A stretch of DNA of 23,094 nt from NCBI RefSeq assembly GCF_036639235.1, contig NZ_JAVWJB010000029.1, positions 1-23,094 of the forward strand, written 5' to 3'. Position 1 is the first letter of the stretch, and each line of letters opens with the position of its first letter. The notes under the pieces are model-generated. The model did not search any database and was not told the origin of the DNA. It saw nothing but the letters and a program-made list of their open reading frames with translations. The translations under genes and the position numbers were made by a program. Shown piece after piece: positions 15,914-23,053 of the stretch. This stretch comes from Clostridium_AB sp036639235 (GTDB lineage Bacteria; Bacillota; Clostridia; Clostridiales; Caloramatoraceae).

Positions 15914-16336
15914 TTATAGCTTGTATCTACGCTTTTTAATAAGACTTGATAACTCTGTAAGTTCATCCTTAGATAACTCATTAAGTCTTTCAAGCTTATC
16001 TAAATACATAGAAGTAGTTTCATCTTCATTTTTCTTTTTAAATTCATTAAAATAACTAACAACTATTCCTGGTATTAGAGCAACTATTAAAATTCCATAC
16101 ATAGATAATATAACAGTTAATATTCTTCCAACTGTTGTTACTGCAACCATATCTCCAAATCCAATAGTTGTTACAACAGCAAAGCAATACCATAATGCAT
16201 TAGAATAACCCTGAATATCTGGTTCAACAAGTCCTATAAAAAATGCAATAATAGCTAAAAATCCAATAAAGCCTAGAAATATCTTATCTCCATCAACACT
16301 TCTAAGTACATTCCAAAGTAATTTAATTTTTCTCAT
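15914..16336 (-). CDS. Small two-TM potassium channel (ion-channel-2 type)
   Basis: 140 aa. TM1 (about 18-37), a pore helix and the K+ selectivity filter TTIGFGD (56-62), then TM2 (about 70-96). The filter closely matches the consensus TVGYGD/TIGFGD. The cytoplasmic C-terminus (97-140) is short, charged and probably helical (YLDKLERLNELSKDELTELSSLIKKRRY). No RCK/TrkA-N nucleotide-binding domain is present, so gating is not ligand-controlled through RCK. The ATG follows AAGGGTGG. It has its own upstream region after the terminator of the next gene. Confidence 0.92.
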   Translation of the reverse strand: MRKIKLLWNVLRSVDGDKIFLGFIGFLAIIAFFIGLVEPDIQGYSNALWYCFAVVTTIGFGDMVAVTTVGRILTVILSMYGILIVALIPGIVVSYFNEFKKKNEDETTSMYLDKLERLNELSKDELTELSSLIKKRRYKL

Positions 16337-16402
16337 ATAACCACCCTTATTAAAGTATGATATTATTTTACCATCCTTTTTACTAAAAAATTAAAATAAA
16401 AA

Positions 16403-16425
16403 AAGAATGTGCATACCACATTCTT
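16403..16425 (-). terminator. Terminator of the small membrane protein gene
   Basis: AAGAATGTG (16403-16411) pairs perfectly with CACATTCTT (16417-16425) around a 5-nt loop and is followed on the minus strand by a T-rich run. It is 7 nt past the stop. Confidence 0.85.
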
Positions 16426-16432
16426 AAAATTG

Positions 16433-16783
16433 TTATAGTGTATATGAAATTATAAATCCTAAAACTCCTGATAATATTAAACCAATATTATCAATACATA
16501 CTGATATATCATGGGTTTTAGTTAATTCTCTCTCGATTTTTGTAGCCTCTAGGGTCATATTCGCATCATACTGGGAATCTACCCCACCTGATGATAAATT
16601 AAGCGACATCGGATTTCCCTTAACCGACAAGGAAAGTCCTACAATTAAAACAATAATAGATACAACAAACATAACATCCTTAAAAGAGTACTTAAATAAG
16701 TATCCTCCTCCTAAGGAGACTAAAACTATACAAGCTAGCAACCCTGATGCAGCAATTAAATTTTTAATAAACTTTACCTTCAC
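16433..16783 (-). CDS. Small membrane protein of unknown function
   Basis: 116 aa, no family recognised. Three hydrophobic segments are predicted: about residues 5-30, 36-54 and 97-116, with the protein ending in the last one. Between the second and third is a polar stretch (MSLNLSSGGVDSQYDANMTLEATKIE...). I place the start at GTG 16783, 8 nt after AGGTGG. The longer frame beginning at ATG 16843 has no ribosome binding site and would begin almost in the helicase terminator. A TATAAT at 16810-16805 could be its -10, giving a very short leader. It stands alone between two minus-strand terminators, so it is probably its own unit. Confidence 0.68.
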   Translation of the reverse strand: MKVKFIKNLIAASGLLACIVLVSLGGGYLFKYSFKDVMFVVSIIVLIVGLSLSVKGNPMSLNLSSGGVDSQYDANMTLEATKIERELTKTHDISVCIDNIGLILSGVLGFIISYTL

Positions 16784-16858
16784 TTTAAACACCACCTTTA
16801 GTTCATTATATATTAAAAACAATTTTTTTACTACATTTCCCATTAAAGTAAAATAAAA

Positions 16859-16880
16859 AAAGAACCCCTTAGGGTTCTTT
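16859..16880 (-). terminator. Terminator of the DEAD-box helicase gene
   Basis: AGAACCC (16861-16867) pairs with GGGTTCT (16872-16878), extended by A-T pairs, with a 4-nt loop. On the minus strand it is followed by a long T-run. It begins 4 nt past the helicase stop. Confidence 0.88.
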
Positions 16881-16883
16881 AAA

Positions 16884-18014
16884 TTATTGAAGCTTGCCGT
16901 GGCTAAGTTTTTTCTCTACTATTTCAATTTTAAATTCTCTTTCATAGATTCTAATAGCTGCCTTTTCTCTTTCAGTTACAAGGGAAATTGTACATCCACC
17001 CTTATTTCCTCTAGCAGTTCTTCCAGCTCTATGAAGGTATTCTCCTGAATCCCTTGGGAAGTCAAGATTAATAACATGGGTAATATCAGGTATATCAAGT
17101 CCTCTAGCTGATACATCAGATGAAACTAAAACCTTAATCTTACCACTTCTAATAGAATCCATAGCCTTTTGTCTATCTTCCTTACTAATCTTCTTATGAA
17201 TACTTAGTGCAGGAATGTTATGGAAGTTAAGTTTTTCTGTAACAAGATCAACTTCCATTCCCTTGTTAACAAATACAAGGGCTTTATCTGGGTCAACAGC
17301 TGATATAAGCTTTCTAACTCTTTCCGCCTTATCCCTATTATCTACTTCAATATACATATGCTTAATATTAGGATTAAGTGTAGCCTTACCCTCTGCACCA
17401 ACCATTACAGGGTCCTTCATAAATGAATTAGCATTATTTAATGCCTTACCTGTCATTGTAGCTGAGAATATAAGTAGTTGTGTATCTCTCATAGCAGACT
17501 TAACAATATCCTTAACAGCTTGAGTATTAGTATTGTCTAATAGATTATCCCCTTCATCTATTACTATTGTATTCAGTGTATGTGCTGTTATCTTCTTCTT
17601 CTTAATAAGGTCTAGCACTCTTCCTGGAGTTCCAATAATAATATGTGGCTTTGTTTCCTTGATTTTTTTGATTTGCTTCTCTATATTAACATCACCTATA
17701 ACTGCAAGACTTGTAATAGGCATCTCATCAGATGCGAACATCTTAACAACAGCTGATGTCTGCATAACAAGTTCATGTGTAGGTGCTAAAATTAACGCTT
17801 GAGTTTGTCTCTTTGTTGTATCTAGGGATTGTACTATAGGACATACAAATGCTAAAGTCTTTCCGCTTCCTGTATGAGACATACCTATTAAATCCTTACC
17901 TTGAAGAATATGCTCAATAGCTAATTCTTGAATTTCTTTAGGATCTGTTATCTCATTATTATTAAGACAATTAATAATATAATCATTAAGACCAAGTTCT
18001 TTAAATGTTTTCAT
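16884..18014 (-). CDS. Minimal DEAD-box RNA helicase with DEGD motif II (YfmL-like)
   Basis: 376 aa with two RecA-like domains and almost no extension, the size of B. subtilis YfmL, a helicase linked to ribosome assembly. Motifs in order: Q-motif area FKELGL...EIQELAI (5-33, Gln29), Walker A SHTGSGKT (46-53), PTHELV in place of PTRELA (78-83), TPGR (129-132), DEGD in place of DEAD (153-156), SAT (184-186), VLVSSDVSARGLDIP (295-309) and HRAGRTAR (328-335). All catalytic residues are present. The Ala-to-Gly change in motif II and the Arg-to-His change in motif Ia are unusual. The ATG follows AAGGAG. It lies downstream of tRNA-Pro on the same strand, separated by a terminator. Orthology to YfmL is inferred from size and layout. 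Confidence 0.92.
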   Translation of the reverse strand: MKTFKELGLNDYIINCLNNNEITDPKEIQELAIEHILQGKDLIGMSHTGSGKTLAFVCPIVQSLDTTKRQTQALILAPTHELVMQTSAVVKMFASDEMPITSLAVIGDVNIEKQIKKIKETKPHIIIGTPGRVLDLIKKKKITAHTLNTIVIDEGDNLLDNTNTQAVKDIVKSAMRDTQLLIFSATMTGKALNNANSFMKDPVMVGAEGKATLNPNIKHMYIEVDNRDKAERVRKLISAVDPDKALVFVNKGMEVDLVTEKLNFHNIPALSIHKKISKEDRQKAMDSIRSGKIKVLVSSDVSARGLDIPDITHVINLDFPRDSGEYLHRAGRTARGNKGGCTISLVTEREKAAIRIYEREFKIEIVEKKLSHGKLQ

Positions 18015-18056
18015 AATCTTCTCCTTAGATAGTTAGTTTAAAAAGTATAAAAAAAA

Positions 18057-18075
18057 AGAAGCTTAAAAAGCTTCT
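18057..18075 (-). terminator. tRNA-Pro terminator
   Basis: AGAAGCTT (18057-18064) pairs with AAGCTTCT (18068-18075) around a 3-nt loop, followed on the minus strand by a run of T. It starts just past the tRNA 3' end. Some read-through could supply the helicase gene 43 nt further on. Confidence 0.85.
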
Positions 18076-18077
18076 AT

Positions 18078-18153
18078 TGGTCGGGGTGACAGGGATCGAA
18101 CCTGCGACCTCATGGTCCCAAACCACGCGCGCTCCCATCTGCGCCACACCCCG
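18078..18153 (-). tRNA. tRNA-Pro (anticodon UGG)
   Basis: A 76-nt cloverleaf on the minus strand. The acceptor stem CGGGGTG pairs perfectly with CACCCCG, followed by discriminator A and an encoded CCA. The D arm is GCGC...GCGC, the anticodon stem CGTGG/CCATG (one G-T pair) encloses loop TTTGGGA with anticodon TGG, and the T arm GCAGG-TTCGATC-CCTGT carries the TTCGA consensus. UGG can read all four proline codons by wobble. Confidence 0.97.
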
Positions 18154-18167
18154 TGACTACAATAATT

Positions 18168-18196
18168 ATTATATGTCAGATGTATTTAAAAGTCAA
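18168..18196 (-). promoter_or_regulatory. Strong sigma-A promoter of tRNA-Pro
   Basis: TTGACT (18196-18191) and a perfect TATAAT (18173-18168) on the minus strand with exactly 17 nt between them, the -10 ending 14 nt before the mature tRNA 5' end. This is the best sigma-A match in the window. Confidence 0.88.
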
Positions 18197-18428
18197 CACT
18201 ATTTCTAAAAAAAAATAAAAATTTATTTTTAGATTAATTTAAGGAATTATAATTAATTGTTTAAAATTTCTTAATATTTTGGGTATATACTATAAATATA
18301 AAGAAAAACAATTTGCTTTTAAATCGGCGGTTATTCATTAGTGGTTGGGTACTTTTATAGCGTAGAGTTATTTTATATTTATTTGATATTATCTTTTTTA
18401 TTTTTCCCACTATGACTTAATTGTCTTT
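18197..18428. other. Gene-free spacer between the tRNA promoter and the lipoprotein-operon terminator
   Basis: Highly AT-rich. No ORF with a ribosome binding site on either strand. A less AT-rich patch at about 18323-18370 (with cggcggtt and tagcgtagag) stands out. I recognise no riboswitch or RNA family in it. Confidence 0.5.
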
Positions 18429-18463
18429 AAAATAGAACCAACAAATTTTGTTGGTTCTATTTT
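18429..18463 (-). terminator. Terminator of the lipoprotein / 51-aa ORF unit
   Basis: A near-perfect palindrome of two 17-nt arms (18429-18445 and 18447-18463) with a GAACCAAC core and A/T ends. It lies 14 nt past the stop of the small ORF, which supports that ORF as the last gene of the transcript. Confidence 0.82.
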
Positions 18464-18477
18464 TATTGTGTTTTAAG

Positions 18478-18633
18478 TTATCTACTAACCTTTTTTGCTT
18501 GGTTTTTCGTTCTGTTTGTTTTTGGCTTCCTTTTGAAAATAGATAGGAACTTAGCATAAAGCTCAAACCATTTTCTGTACTTTTTAAATTTCCTTCTCTG
18601 ATTTAAATCAATAACTTTTACCCTATTTTCCAT
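18478..18633 (-). CDS. 51-residue strongly basic small protein, unknown function
   Basis: A short ORF, ATG at 18633 to TAA at 18478. A perfect AAGGAGG (18648-18642) lies 8 nt upstream, and a strong terminator follows the stop. The product begins MENRVKVIDLNQRRKFKK and has 19 Lys/Arg against 3 acidic residues. A central aromatic block (YRKWFELYAKFLSIF, 19-33) could form an amphipathic helix, and a Lys/Arg-rich tail follows. It starts 40 nt after the lipoprotein stop and is probably cotranscribed with it. No family is recognised. It could bind nucleic acid or membrane. The translation signals make it likely real; function is open. Confidence 0.68.
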   Translation of the reverse strand: MENRVKVIDLNQRRKFKKYRKWFELYAKFLSIFKRKPKTNRTKNQAKKVSR

Positions 18634-18673
18634 AAGTTCAGCCTCCTTAAGGATTAATTTCTTATAATTACTA

Positions 18674-19753
18674 TTAATTTAACCTTTTGACCTTTTCTTT
18701 AATTGTTTGTATTTCGTATGATTCTTCCTTATTAGATTTCTTATTTTTAACTCTTAAAACAAGATTATCATTACCTGTATAGTATCCATCTAATACAATA
18801 TATTCAGGTCCATTAAATTTCTCCATTATTTTCTTACATATTAGCTCTTTACTATATGATGAGTATATATAAAAGGATGATTTATCCTTTGAATTAACCT
18901 TACAGCTAATGGTTTCTCCTGTATTCGATACCATATTGTATTCTACAGTTCCACCTTCAAAATAATCTATGGCATCAATCCCTATACTACTACTTTCGCT
19001 TTCTTTACGTATACCAGCTCCTCCACTTCCCTCTGCATCAGAGGTTAATGTGGAATTAATTTGAAATAATTTCTCTGCTATTATAAGAACATTTCCACTA
19101 GGTGTATTTGAAGCAAATAACATATGCTTGCCCTCACCTGAAATTGCAGCTGAATGCAATGAAGTTCTATCTATTTCAACCTTATGCTGAGGCTGTATAC
19201 TTGATTCAACCAAAAGAAAGTTTGGAATTTCAGTTAAACTAACAACAGGATCCTTATTAGTGCTTCTTCCTTCCCTAACATAAAACCCTGGATTATTTGC
19301 CTGTGCATCTAAATAGAAGGCAATTTCACTTCTTTCTCTAATATTATCTATTACAATTTTTCCATTTTCATTCTTAATGCTATATATCATATTAATAATA
19401 GCGTAATAAGGTTTTTCTATTGAAGCTTCAATAATATCAACATCAGCCTCCATAGCATCACCTACATGTTCAATTTCCTTTAAATTGTAGCCTAGAATTT
19501 TAGGAGATTTCTTTTCGCTAACTGGCTTCTTCTCAAGGGCCTTCTTAGATAAAAACCCCCTACCCTGTTCATCTTCTCCTCTAGCTAGAAATTCTAGATA
19601 TTTCTCCATCATAGATTCTGCTTCTTCTACTTCCTTCTTCCTATGTTCTAATTGCTGCTTCTCATCCTTACCACTAGAATTATCATCTCCTTCACAGCTA
19701 ATTAATCCAAAAGAAAATAATATTATTAAAAATATTGATAATAATCTTTTCAA
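18674..19753 (-). CDS. Predicted lipoprotein of unknown function
   Basis: 359 aa with a lipoprotein signal peptide: MKRLL, a hydrophobic core, then lipobox L-I-S-C with Cys20 as the lipidated residue. A charged, probably helical segment follows (about 30-65). Then comes a mixed alpha/beta part (about 80-145, ILGYNLKEIE...NMIYSIKNENGKIVIDNI) that looks like the NTF2-like conserved-lipoprotein type, and a long C-terminal region rich in strands. No catalytic motif is seen and no family is firmly recognised. The start is TTG at 19753, with AGGTG upstream, flanked by an inverted repeat. It is divergent from the YkvI-family gene and upstream of the 51-aa ORF. Lgt, encoded in this window, would lipidate it. 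Confidence 0.82.
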   Translation of the reverse strand: MKRLLSIFLIILFSFGLISCEGDDNSSGKDEKQQLEHRKKEVEEAESMMEKYLEFLARGEDEQGRGFLSKKALEKKPVSEKKSPKILGYNLKEIEHVGDAMEADVDIIEASIEKPYYAIINMIYSIKNENGKIVIDNIRERSEIAFYLDAQANNPGFYVREGRSTNKDPVVSLTEIPNFLLVESSIQPQHKVEIDRTSLHSAAISGEGKHMLFASNTPSGNVLIIAEKLFQINSTLTSDAEGSGGAGIRKESESSSIGIDAIDYFEGGTVEYNMVSNTGETISCKVNSKDKSSFYIYSSYSKELICKKIMEKFNGPEYIVLDGYYTGNDNLVLRVKNKKSNKEESYEIQTIKEKVKRLN

Positions 19754-19760
19754 TTACCAC

Positions 19761-19796
19761 ACCTACCTTCTTCTATTAATATATAGTTTGGTAGGT
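19761..19796. repeat. Inverted repeat in the lipoprotein leader/promoter
   Basis: ACCTACC (19761-19767) and GGTAGGT (19790-19796) are perfect arms 22 nt apart. They bracket an AT-rich stretch likely to hold the lipoprotein -10, and the inner arm includes the lipoprotein ribosome binding site. Either an operator or an RNA hairpin that hides the ribosome binding site is possible. Confidence 0.5.
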
Positions 19797-19890
19797 AATG
19801 CTTAATTTAATACATCATATATTGAAATTCCCTCATTTTTTAGTAATTTATCGAATAAACTTATATGAATACTAATTAGGAGGTACATAA

Positions 19891-20967
19891 TTGATAGATG
19901 TATTTAAGATTTGTGCAGTTTTTATTGGCACTATTATCGGTGCCGGACTGGCATCAGGTCAAGAAATACTCCAATTCTTTGCAGTATATGGCTATAAAAG
20001 TTTTATTGGTATTGGAATTTGCTGTGGACTTTATGTGTTTTTCTCAATTGTCATTGTTTCTTTATGTTATAAGCATAAATTTAAGTCCTATAATGATATG
20101 GCTTTATACGTTCTTGGGGATAAGTTTGGCCGTGTAACGGATCTATTTTTAACATTTTTTATTTTTGCAGGAAATACAATAATGATATCCGGCGGAGGCG
20201 CTATGCTTAATGAGTTCTTAGGCCTTAATAAGGCTGTTGGAATAATTTTAATGGCTCTATTAAGCTTTCTAGTTACCTCACTATCAACTAAGGGTCTTAT
20301 AGCAACTAATCTTATAGTTGTGCCACTTTCAACTCTTATGATAGTTTTAATAGGAATATTTACATATAAGTATAATCCTGACTCTATATCCAATATTATA
20401 AATGTAAATCCTATACAAGGGAAGAGTGGTTTTTTGTCATCTAGTGTACTCTACGCTTCATTTAACCTTATACTTGCAACTGGTGTTATTTGCCCACTTG
20501 CCATAGAAATTAAAAGCCGTAAAAAATTTATAACTGGATGTATTCTTGGAGGGGTTATTTTAACCCTACTTGCAGTATGTATTAACTTTGCACTTTTAGC
20601 TTATTATCCTAGTAGTTTTAATAGCGAAATACCTACACTATACATAAGTAAGAAGTTTAGTGGTGTATTTATGCTAATGCTAACAGGTATCATCTGGCTT
20701 GAAATGTTTTCAACAGAAATTTCTAACCTATATAGTCTTGGGAAAAGAATGGAACACTCATTTAAAATATCCTATACAACATCTGTACTTATTATAATTC
20801 TACTTTCAATTCCTGTTGCCTTTGTAGGTTTTTCAAATTTAATTAGAATACTATACCCTCCATTTGGAGCAATAAGTCTAATCTTCCTTATAGGATGTTT
20901 AACTAAAACCTTTAAAAAAGACAATCGAAAAATGATAATTGGAGATAAAAAAGCCTCAAATCACTAG
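19891..20967 (+). CDS. YkvI-family membrane protein (putative transporter)
   Basis: 358 aa, about ten hydrophobic segments, starting with the family-typical FIGTIIGAGLASGQEILQFF (about 11-30). The broken first helix with GxGxASGQE recalls the sodium:solute symporter / amino-acid transporter fold, and YkvI-type proteins are placed near that superfamily. Substrate unknown. The TTG start has a near-ideal AGGAGGT (19878-19884) 6 nt upstream; no suitable ATG exists. It ends in a Lys-rich cytoplasmic tail. It is divergent from the lipoprotein gene and followed 98 nt later by the SpoIID-like gene on the same strand. I see no clear terminator between them. Confidence 0.86.
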   Translation: MIDVFKICAVFIGTIIGAGLASGQEILQFFAVYGYKSFIGIGICCGLYVFFSIVIVSLCYKHKFKSYNDMALYVLGDKFGRVTDLFLTFFIFAGNTIMISGGGAMLNEFLGLNKAVGIILMALLSFLVTSLSTKGLIATNLIVVPLSTLMIVLIGIFTYKYNPDSISNIINVNPIQGKSGFLSSSVLYASFNLILATGVICPLAIEIKSRKKFITGCILGGVILTLLAVCINFALLAYYPSSFNSEIPTLYISKKFSGVFMLMLTGIIWLEMFSTEISNLYSLGKRMEHSFKISYTTSVLIIILLSIPVAFVGFSNLIRILYPPFGAISLIFLIGCLTKTFKKDNRKMIIGDKKASNH

Positions 20968-21036
20968 TTTTTTCAATATTTTTTATAGTATTTGATTTTT
21001 TTTAATGATTATCACCAGTAAATGTTATAAAATAAT

Positions 21037-21053
21037 ATAGTAACTATTACTAT
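21037..21053. repeat. 7-bp inverted repeat just before the SpoIID-like gene ribosome binding site
   Basis: ATAGTAA (21037-21043) and TTACTAT (21047-21053) with a 3-nt loop, directly upstream of GAGGTGAT. It could be an operator or a small hairpin near the ribosome binding site. Confidence 0.45.
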
Positions 21054-21065
21054 GAGGTGATAACT

Positions 21066-22922
21066 TTGAAAAAGAAGATAATATATATACTTTTTACAAT
21101 CATAGCTATTATAGGACTCTCCTATTTAGCTATTACACTTTTTACATCTAAAACACTTAATAATTCAATTATATTAGATAGGAAAACAACAAAAGAGGGA
21201 ACTGAAATTACGGTTTACCATTCTGGTAAAACTAAAACTCTAACAGCTCCAAAAGACATGGAAATAAAGGCAGCACCCGCCTACAATATAAAATCAAGTA
21301 GAGGTAAAATACTAAACATTGCTCCGTCAAAGTATTATTCAGGTAAAATTCTTGCTATAGATGGTAACCTAATAACACTTAATGATGCAAAAATTGAAAC
21401 AACATCCTCTACAAAATACTTTAAGGTTCAAGGCACTGAAATACATGAAATATCTAATAAATCTCTAATTCCAGGATATCAAGGCTATAGATTTATTATG
21501 GATAAAGATAATAAGGTTAAATTTGTTTTGTGTAGCATACCTAAAATCAATAGAATTAGAACACTAATATCTAATTCTGACTATACAAGTACAGACCATA
21601 AATTTATTACTTTTACATTTGAAGGGGATACTGAAATAAAGTCTCCAGACTTTAATTATAAGTTCCTTCCTAATGACTCACTTACTGCAAGTATTGATGG
21701 AAATTCAATTAAATATACATTAACCCGAGGTTCATCAAGTTCTGTTATAGGAATATCATCCTCACGTGTTGAGTTTATTCAAGGAGATTCACTTAGAATA
21801 TCCATTCCTTCAAATACTAGAAGTAACGGATACATTCCTGCCTACTATGGAAGCTTTGAAATGTATCCATCTAAAACAGGAATTAAACTTATTAATGAAA
21901 CTTATATAGATAATTATCTTAAGGGAACTGTTCCTTCAGAAATGCCATCATCAGGTGGACTTGAGGGATACAAAATCCAAGCTGTGGTTTCAAGAACCGC
22001 TGCATTTTATAGTATACTTTCAAACAACTATTCAAGTATGGGAGTTCATGTTATAGATTCTGGGGAAAACAAGTACGAATCTATGATTACAAACTCACAA
22101 TCTGAGGATGCTATTGAATCAACCTCAGGTGAAATTATAACTATAAATGATGAAATTATAGATGCTAAGTTCTACTCAACTTCTCCTGGTTTTGGAGCAT
22201 CCTATGATGATGTATTTGGAAAGGTAGTACCAGGACGTGACTATTTAGTTTCACAGTCATTTGATTCATCAGGAGAAACTAACCATAGTGATGAGCATGA
22301 TATTACATCATACCTTAAGGACTGGACAGTAAATGCCTATGATTCAAACTCTCCACTATTTAGATGGAAGTATTCAATAGAATACTCAGACCTTAGCAAA
22401 CTAATTAACTACAACGTAAAAAGAATATATGATAAAAATCCTAAGGCTATATCAAAGAAGGGATACCTATTTTATAAGTCAGTGGATCTTAATAAGGAAA
22501 AGGTAGGTAAGGTTCTTGATATTTCTATATCTAAGAGAAGTAACTCAGGTATACCAACTGAGATTATAATCCAAGGTGAAGAATCAACATATAGGGTTAG
22601 TGGAATTGATAATATAAAAACACTTTTAATACCTGAAGATGGATTCGAACTAACTACAATATATGGAAAGCCTACTGAAAATTCTAAGTCAATTCCATCA
22701 TCATTCTTTACAATAGAAAAGAACATGGTAGGAGAAAAGTTTAAATCATTAACTATATACGGTGGTGGAGAAGGCCACGGTGTAGGACTTAGTAAATATG
22801 GTGCAATCGGTCTTTCAAGACAGGGTAAATCATATAAGGAAGTTCTAAAAACCTTCTATAAGGGAGTTGAAATCTCTAATATAAACAAGGAATTTAGACT
22901 TGAAGTAGAAAATAGAAAGTAA
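21066..22922 (+). CDS. SpoIID/LytB-domain protein with large N-terminal region
   Basis: 618 aa. An N-terminal membrane anchor (about 4-26) is followed by about 255 residues of strand-rich sequence that I do not recognise, then a SpoIID/LytB domain. The domain shows YLKGTVPSEMPSSGGLEGYKIQAVVSRTAAF, with the expected catalytic Glu292 in PSEMP, then KFYSTSPGFG (a changed form of the usual STSGG) and the closing GGGEGHGVGLSKYGAIGLSRQG (about 566-587). SpoIID enzymes are lytic transglycosylases that cut stem-peptide-free glycan strands during engulfment. This protein is much longer than SpoIID and may instead be a vegetative wall enzyme or a LytB-like modifier. The start is TTG 21066, 4 nt after GAGGTGAT. 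The in-frame GTG at 21057 lies within that site. A long hairpin terminates it. Confidence 0.9.
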   Translation: MKKKIIYILFTIIAIIGLSYLAITLFTSKTLNNSIILDRKTTKEGTEITVYHSGKTKTLTAPKDMEIKAAPAYNIKSSRGKILNIAPSKYYSGKILAIDGNLITLNDAKIETTSSTKYFKVQGTEIHEISNKSLIPGYQGYRFIMDKDNKVKFVLCSIPKINRIRTLISNSDYTSTDHKFITFTFEGDTEIKSPDFNYKFLPNDSLTASIDGNSIKYTLTRGSSSSVIGISSSRVEFIQGDSLRISIPSNTRSNGYIPAYYGSFEMYPSKTGIKLINETYIDNYLKGTVPSEMPSSGGLEGYKIQAVVSRTAAFYSILSNNYSSMGVHVIDSGENKYESMITNSQSEDAIESTSGEIITINDEIIDAKFYSTSPGFGASYDDVFGKVVPGRDYLVSQSFDSSGETNHSDEHDITSYLKDWTVNAYDSNSPLFRWKYSIEYSDLSKLINYNVKRIYDKNPKAISKKGYLFYKSVDLNKEKVGKVLDISISKRSNSGIPTEIIIQGEESTYRVSGIDNIKTLLIPEDGFELTTIYGKPTENSKSIPSSFFTIEKNMVGEKFKSLTIYGGGEGHGVGLSKYGAIGLSRQGKSYKEVLKTFYKGVEISNINKEFRLEVENRK

Positions 22923-22926
22923 AGTT

Positions 22927-22969
22927 AAGGCTATTAAAAAGCAGATATTCTGCTGATTTTAATAGCCTT
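22927..22969 (+). terminator. Terminator of the SpoIID-like gene
   Basis: A long hairpin. The outer stem AAGGCTATTAAAA (22927-22939) pairs with 22957-22969, the inner stem AGCAGA pairs with TCTGCT, the loop is 3 nt, and a 2-nt bulge lies on one side. It starts 5 nt after the stop codon. Confidence 0.88.
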
Positions 22970-23028
22970 TTAAATTACTTATATTTTTTAATATATCACT
23001 ACAAAATCTACTATTTATACCAACTATG

Positions 23029-23053
23029 CATATTACATAATCTATGTAATATG
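23029..23053. repeat. 11-bp perfect inverted repeat at the window end
   Basis: CATATTACATA (23029-23039) and TATGTAATATG (23043-23053) around a 3-nt loop. No T-run follows on either strand. It is most likely a protein-binding site or the promoter region of a gene beyond the window; nothing coding is seen after 22970. Confidence 0.55.

Noticed and set aside
16784..16843. Longer start (ATG 16843) for the small membrane protein
   Set aside because: No ribosome binding site and begins 1-2 turns from the helicase terminator; GTG 16783 has AGGTGG at good spacing.
18280..18345. About 25-codon minus-strand ORF (MNNRRFKSK...) in the spacer upstream of tRNA-Pro
   Set aside because: No ribosome binding site, AT-driven Phe/Ile-rich composition, and no terminator of its own.
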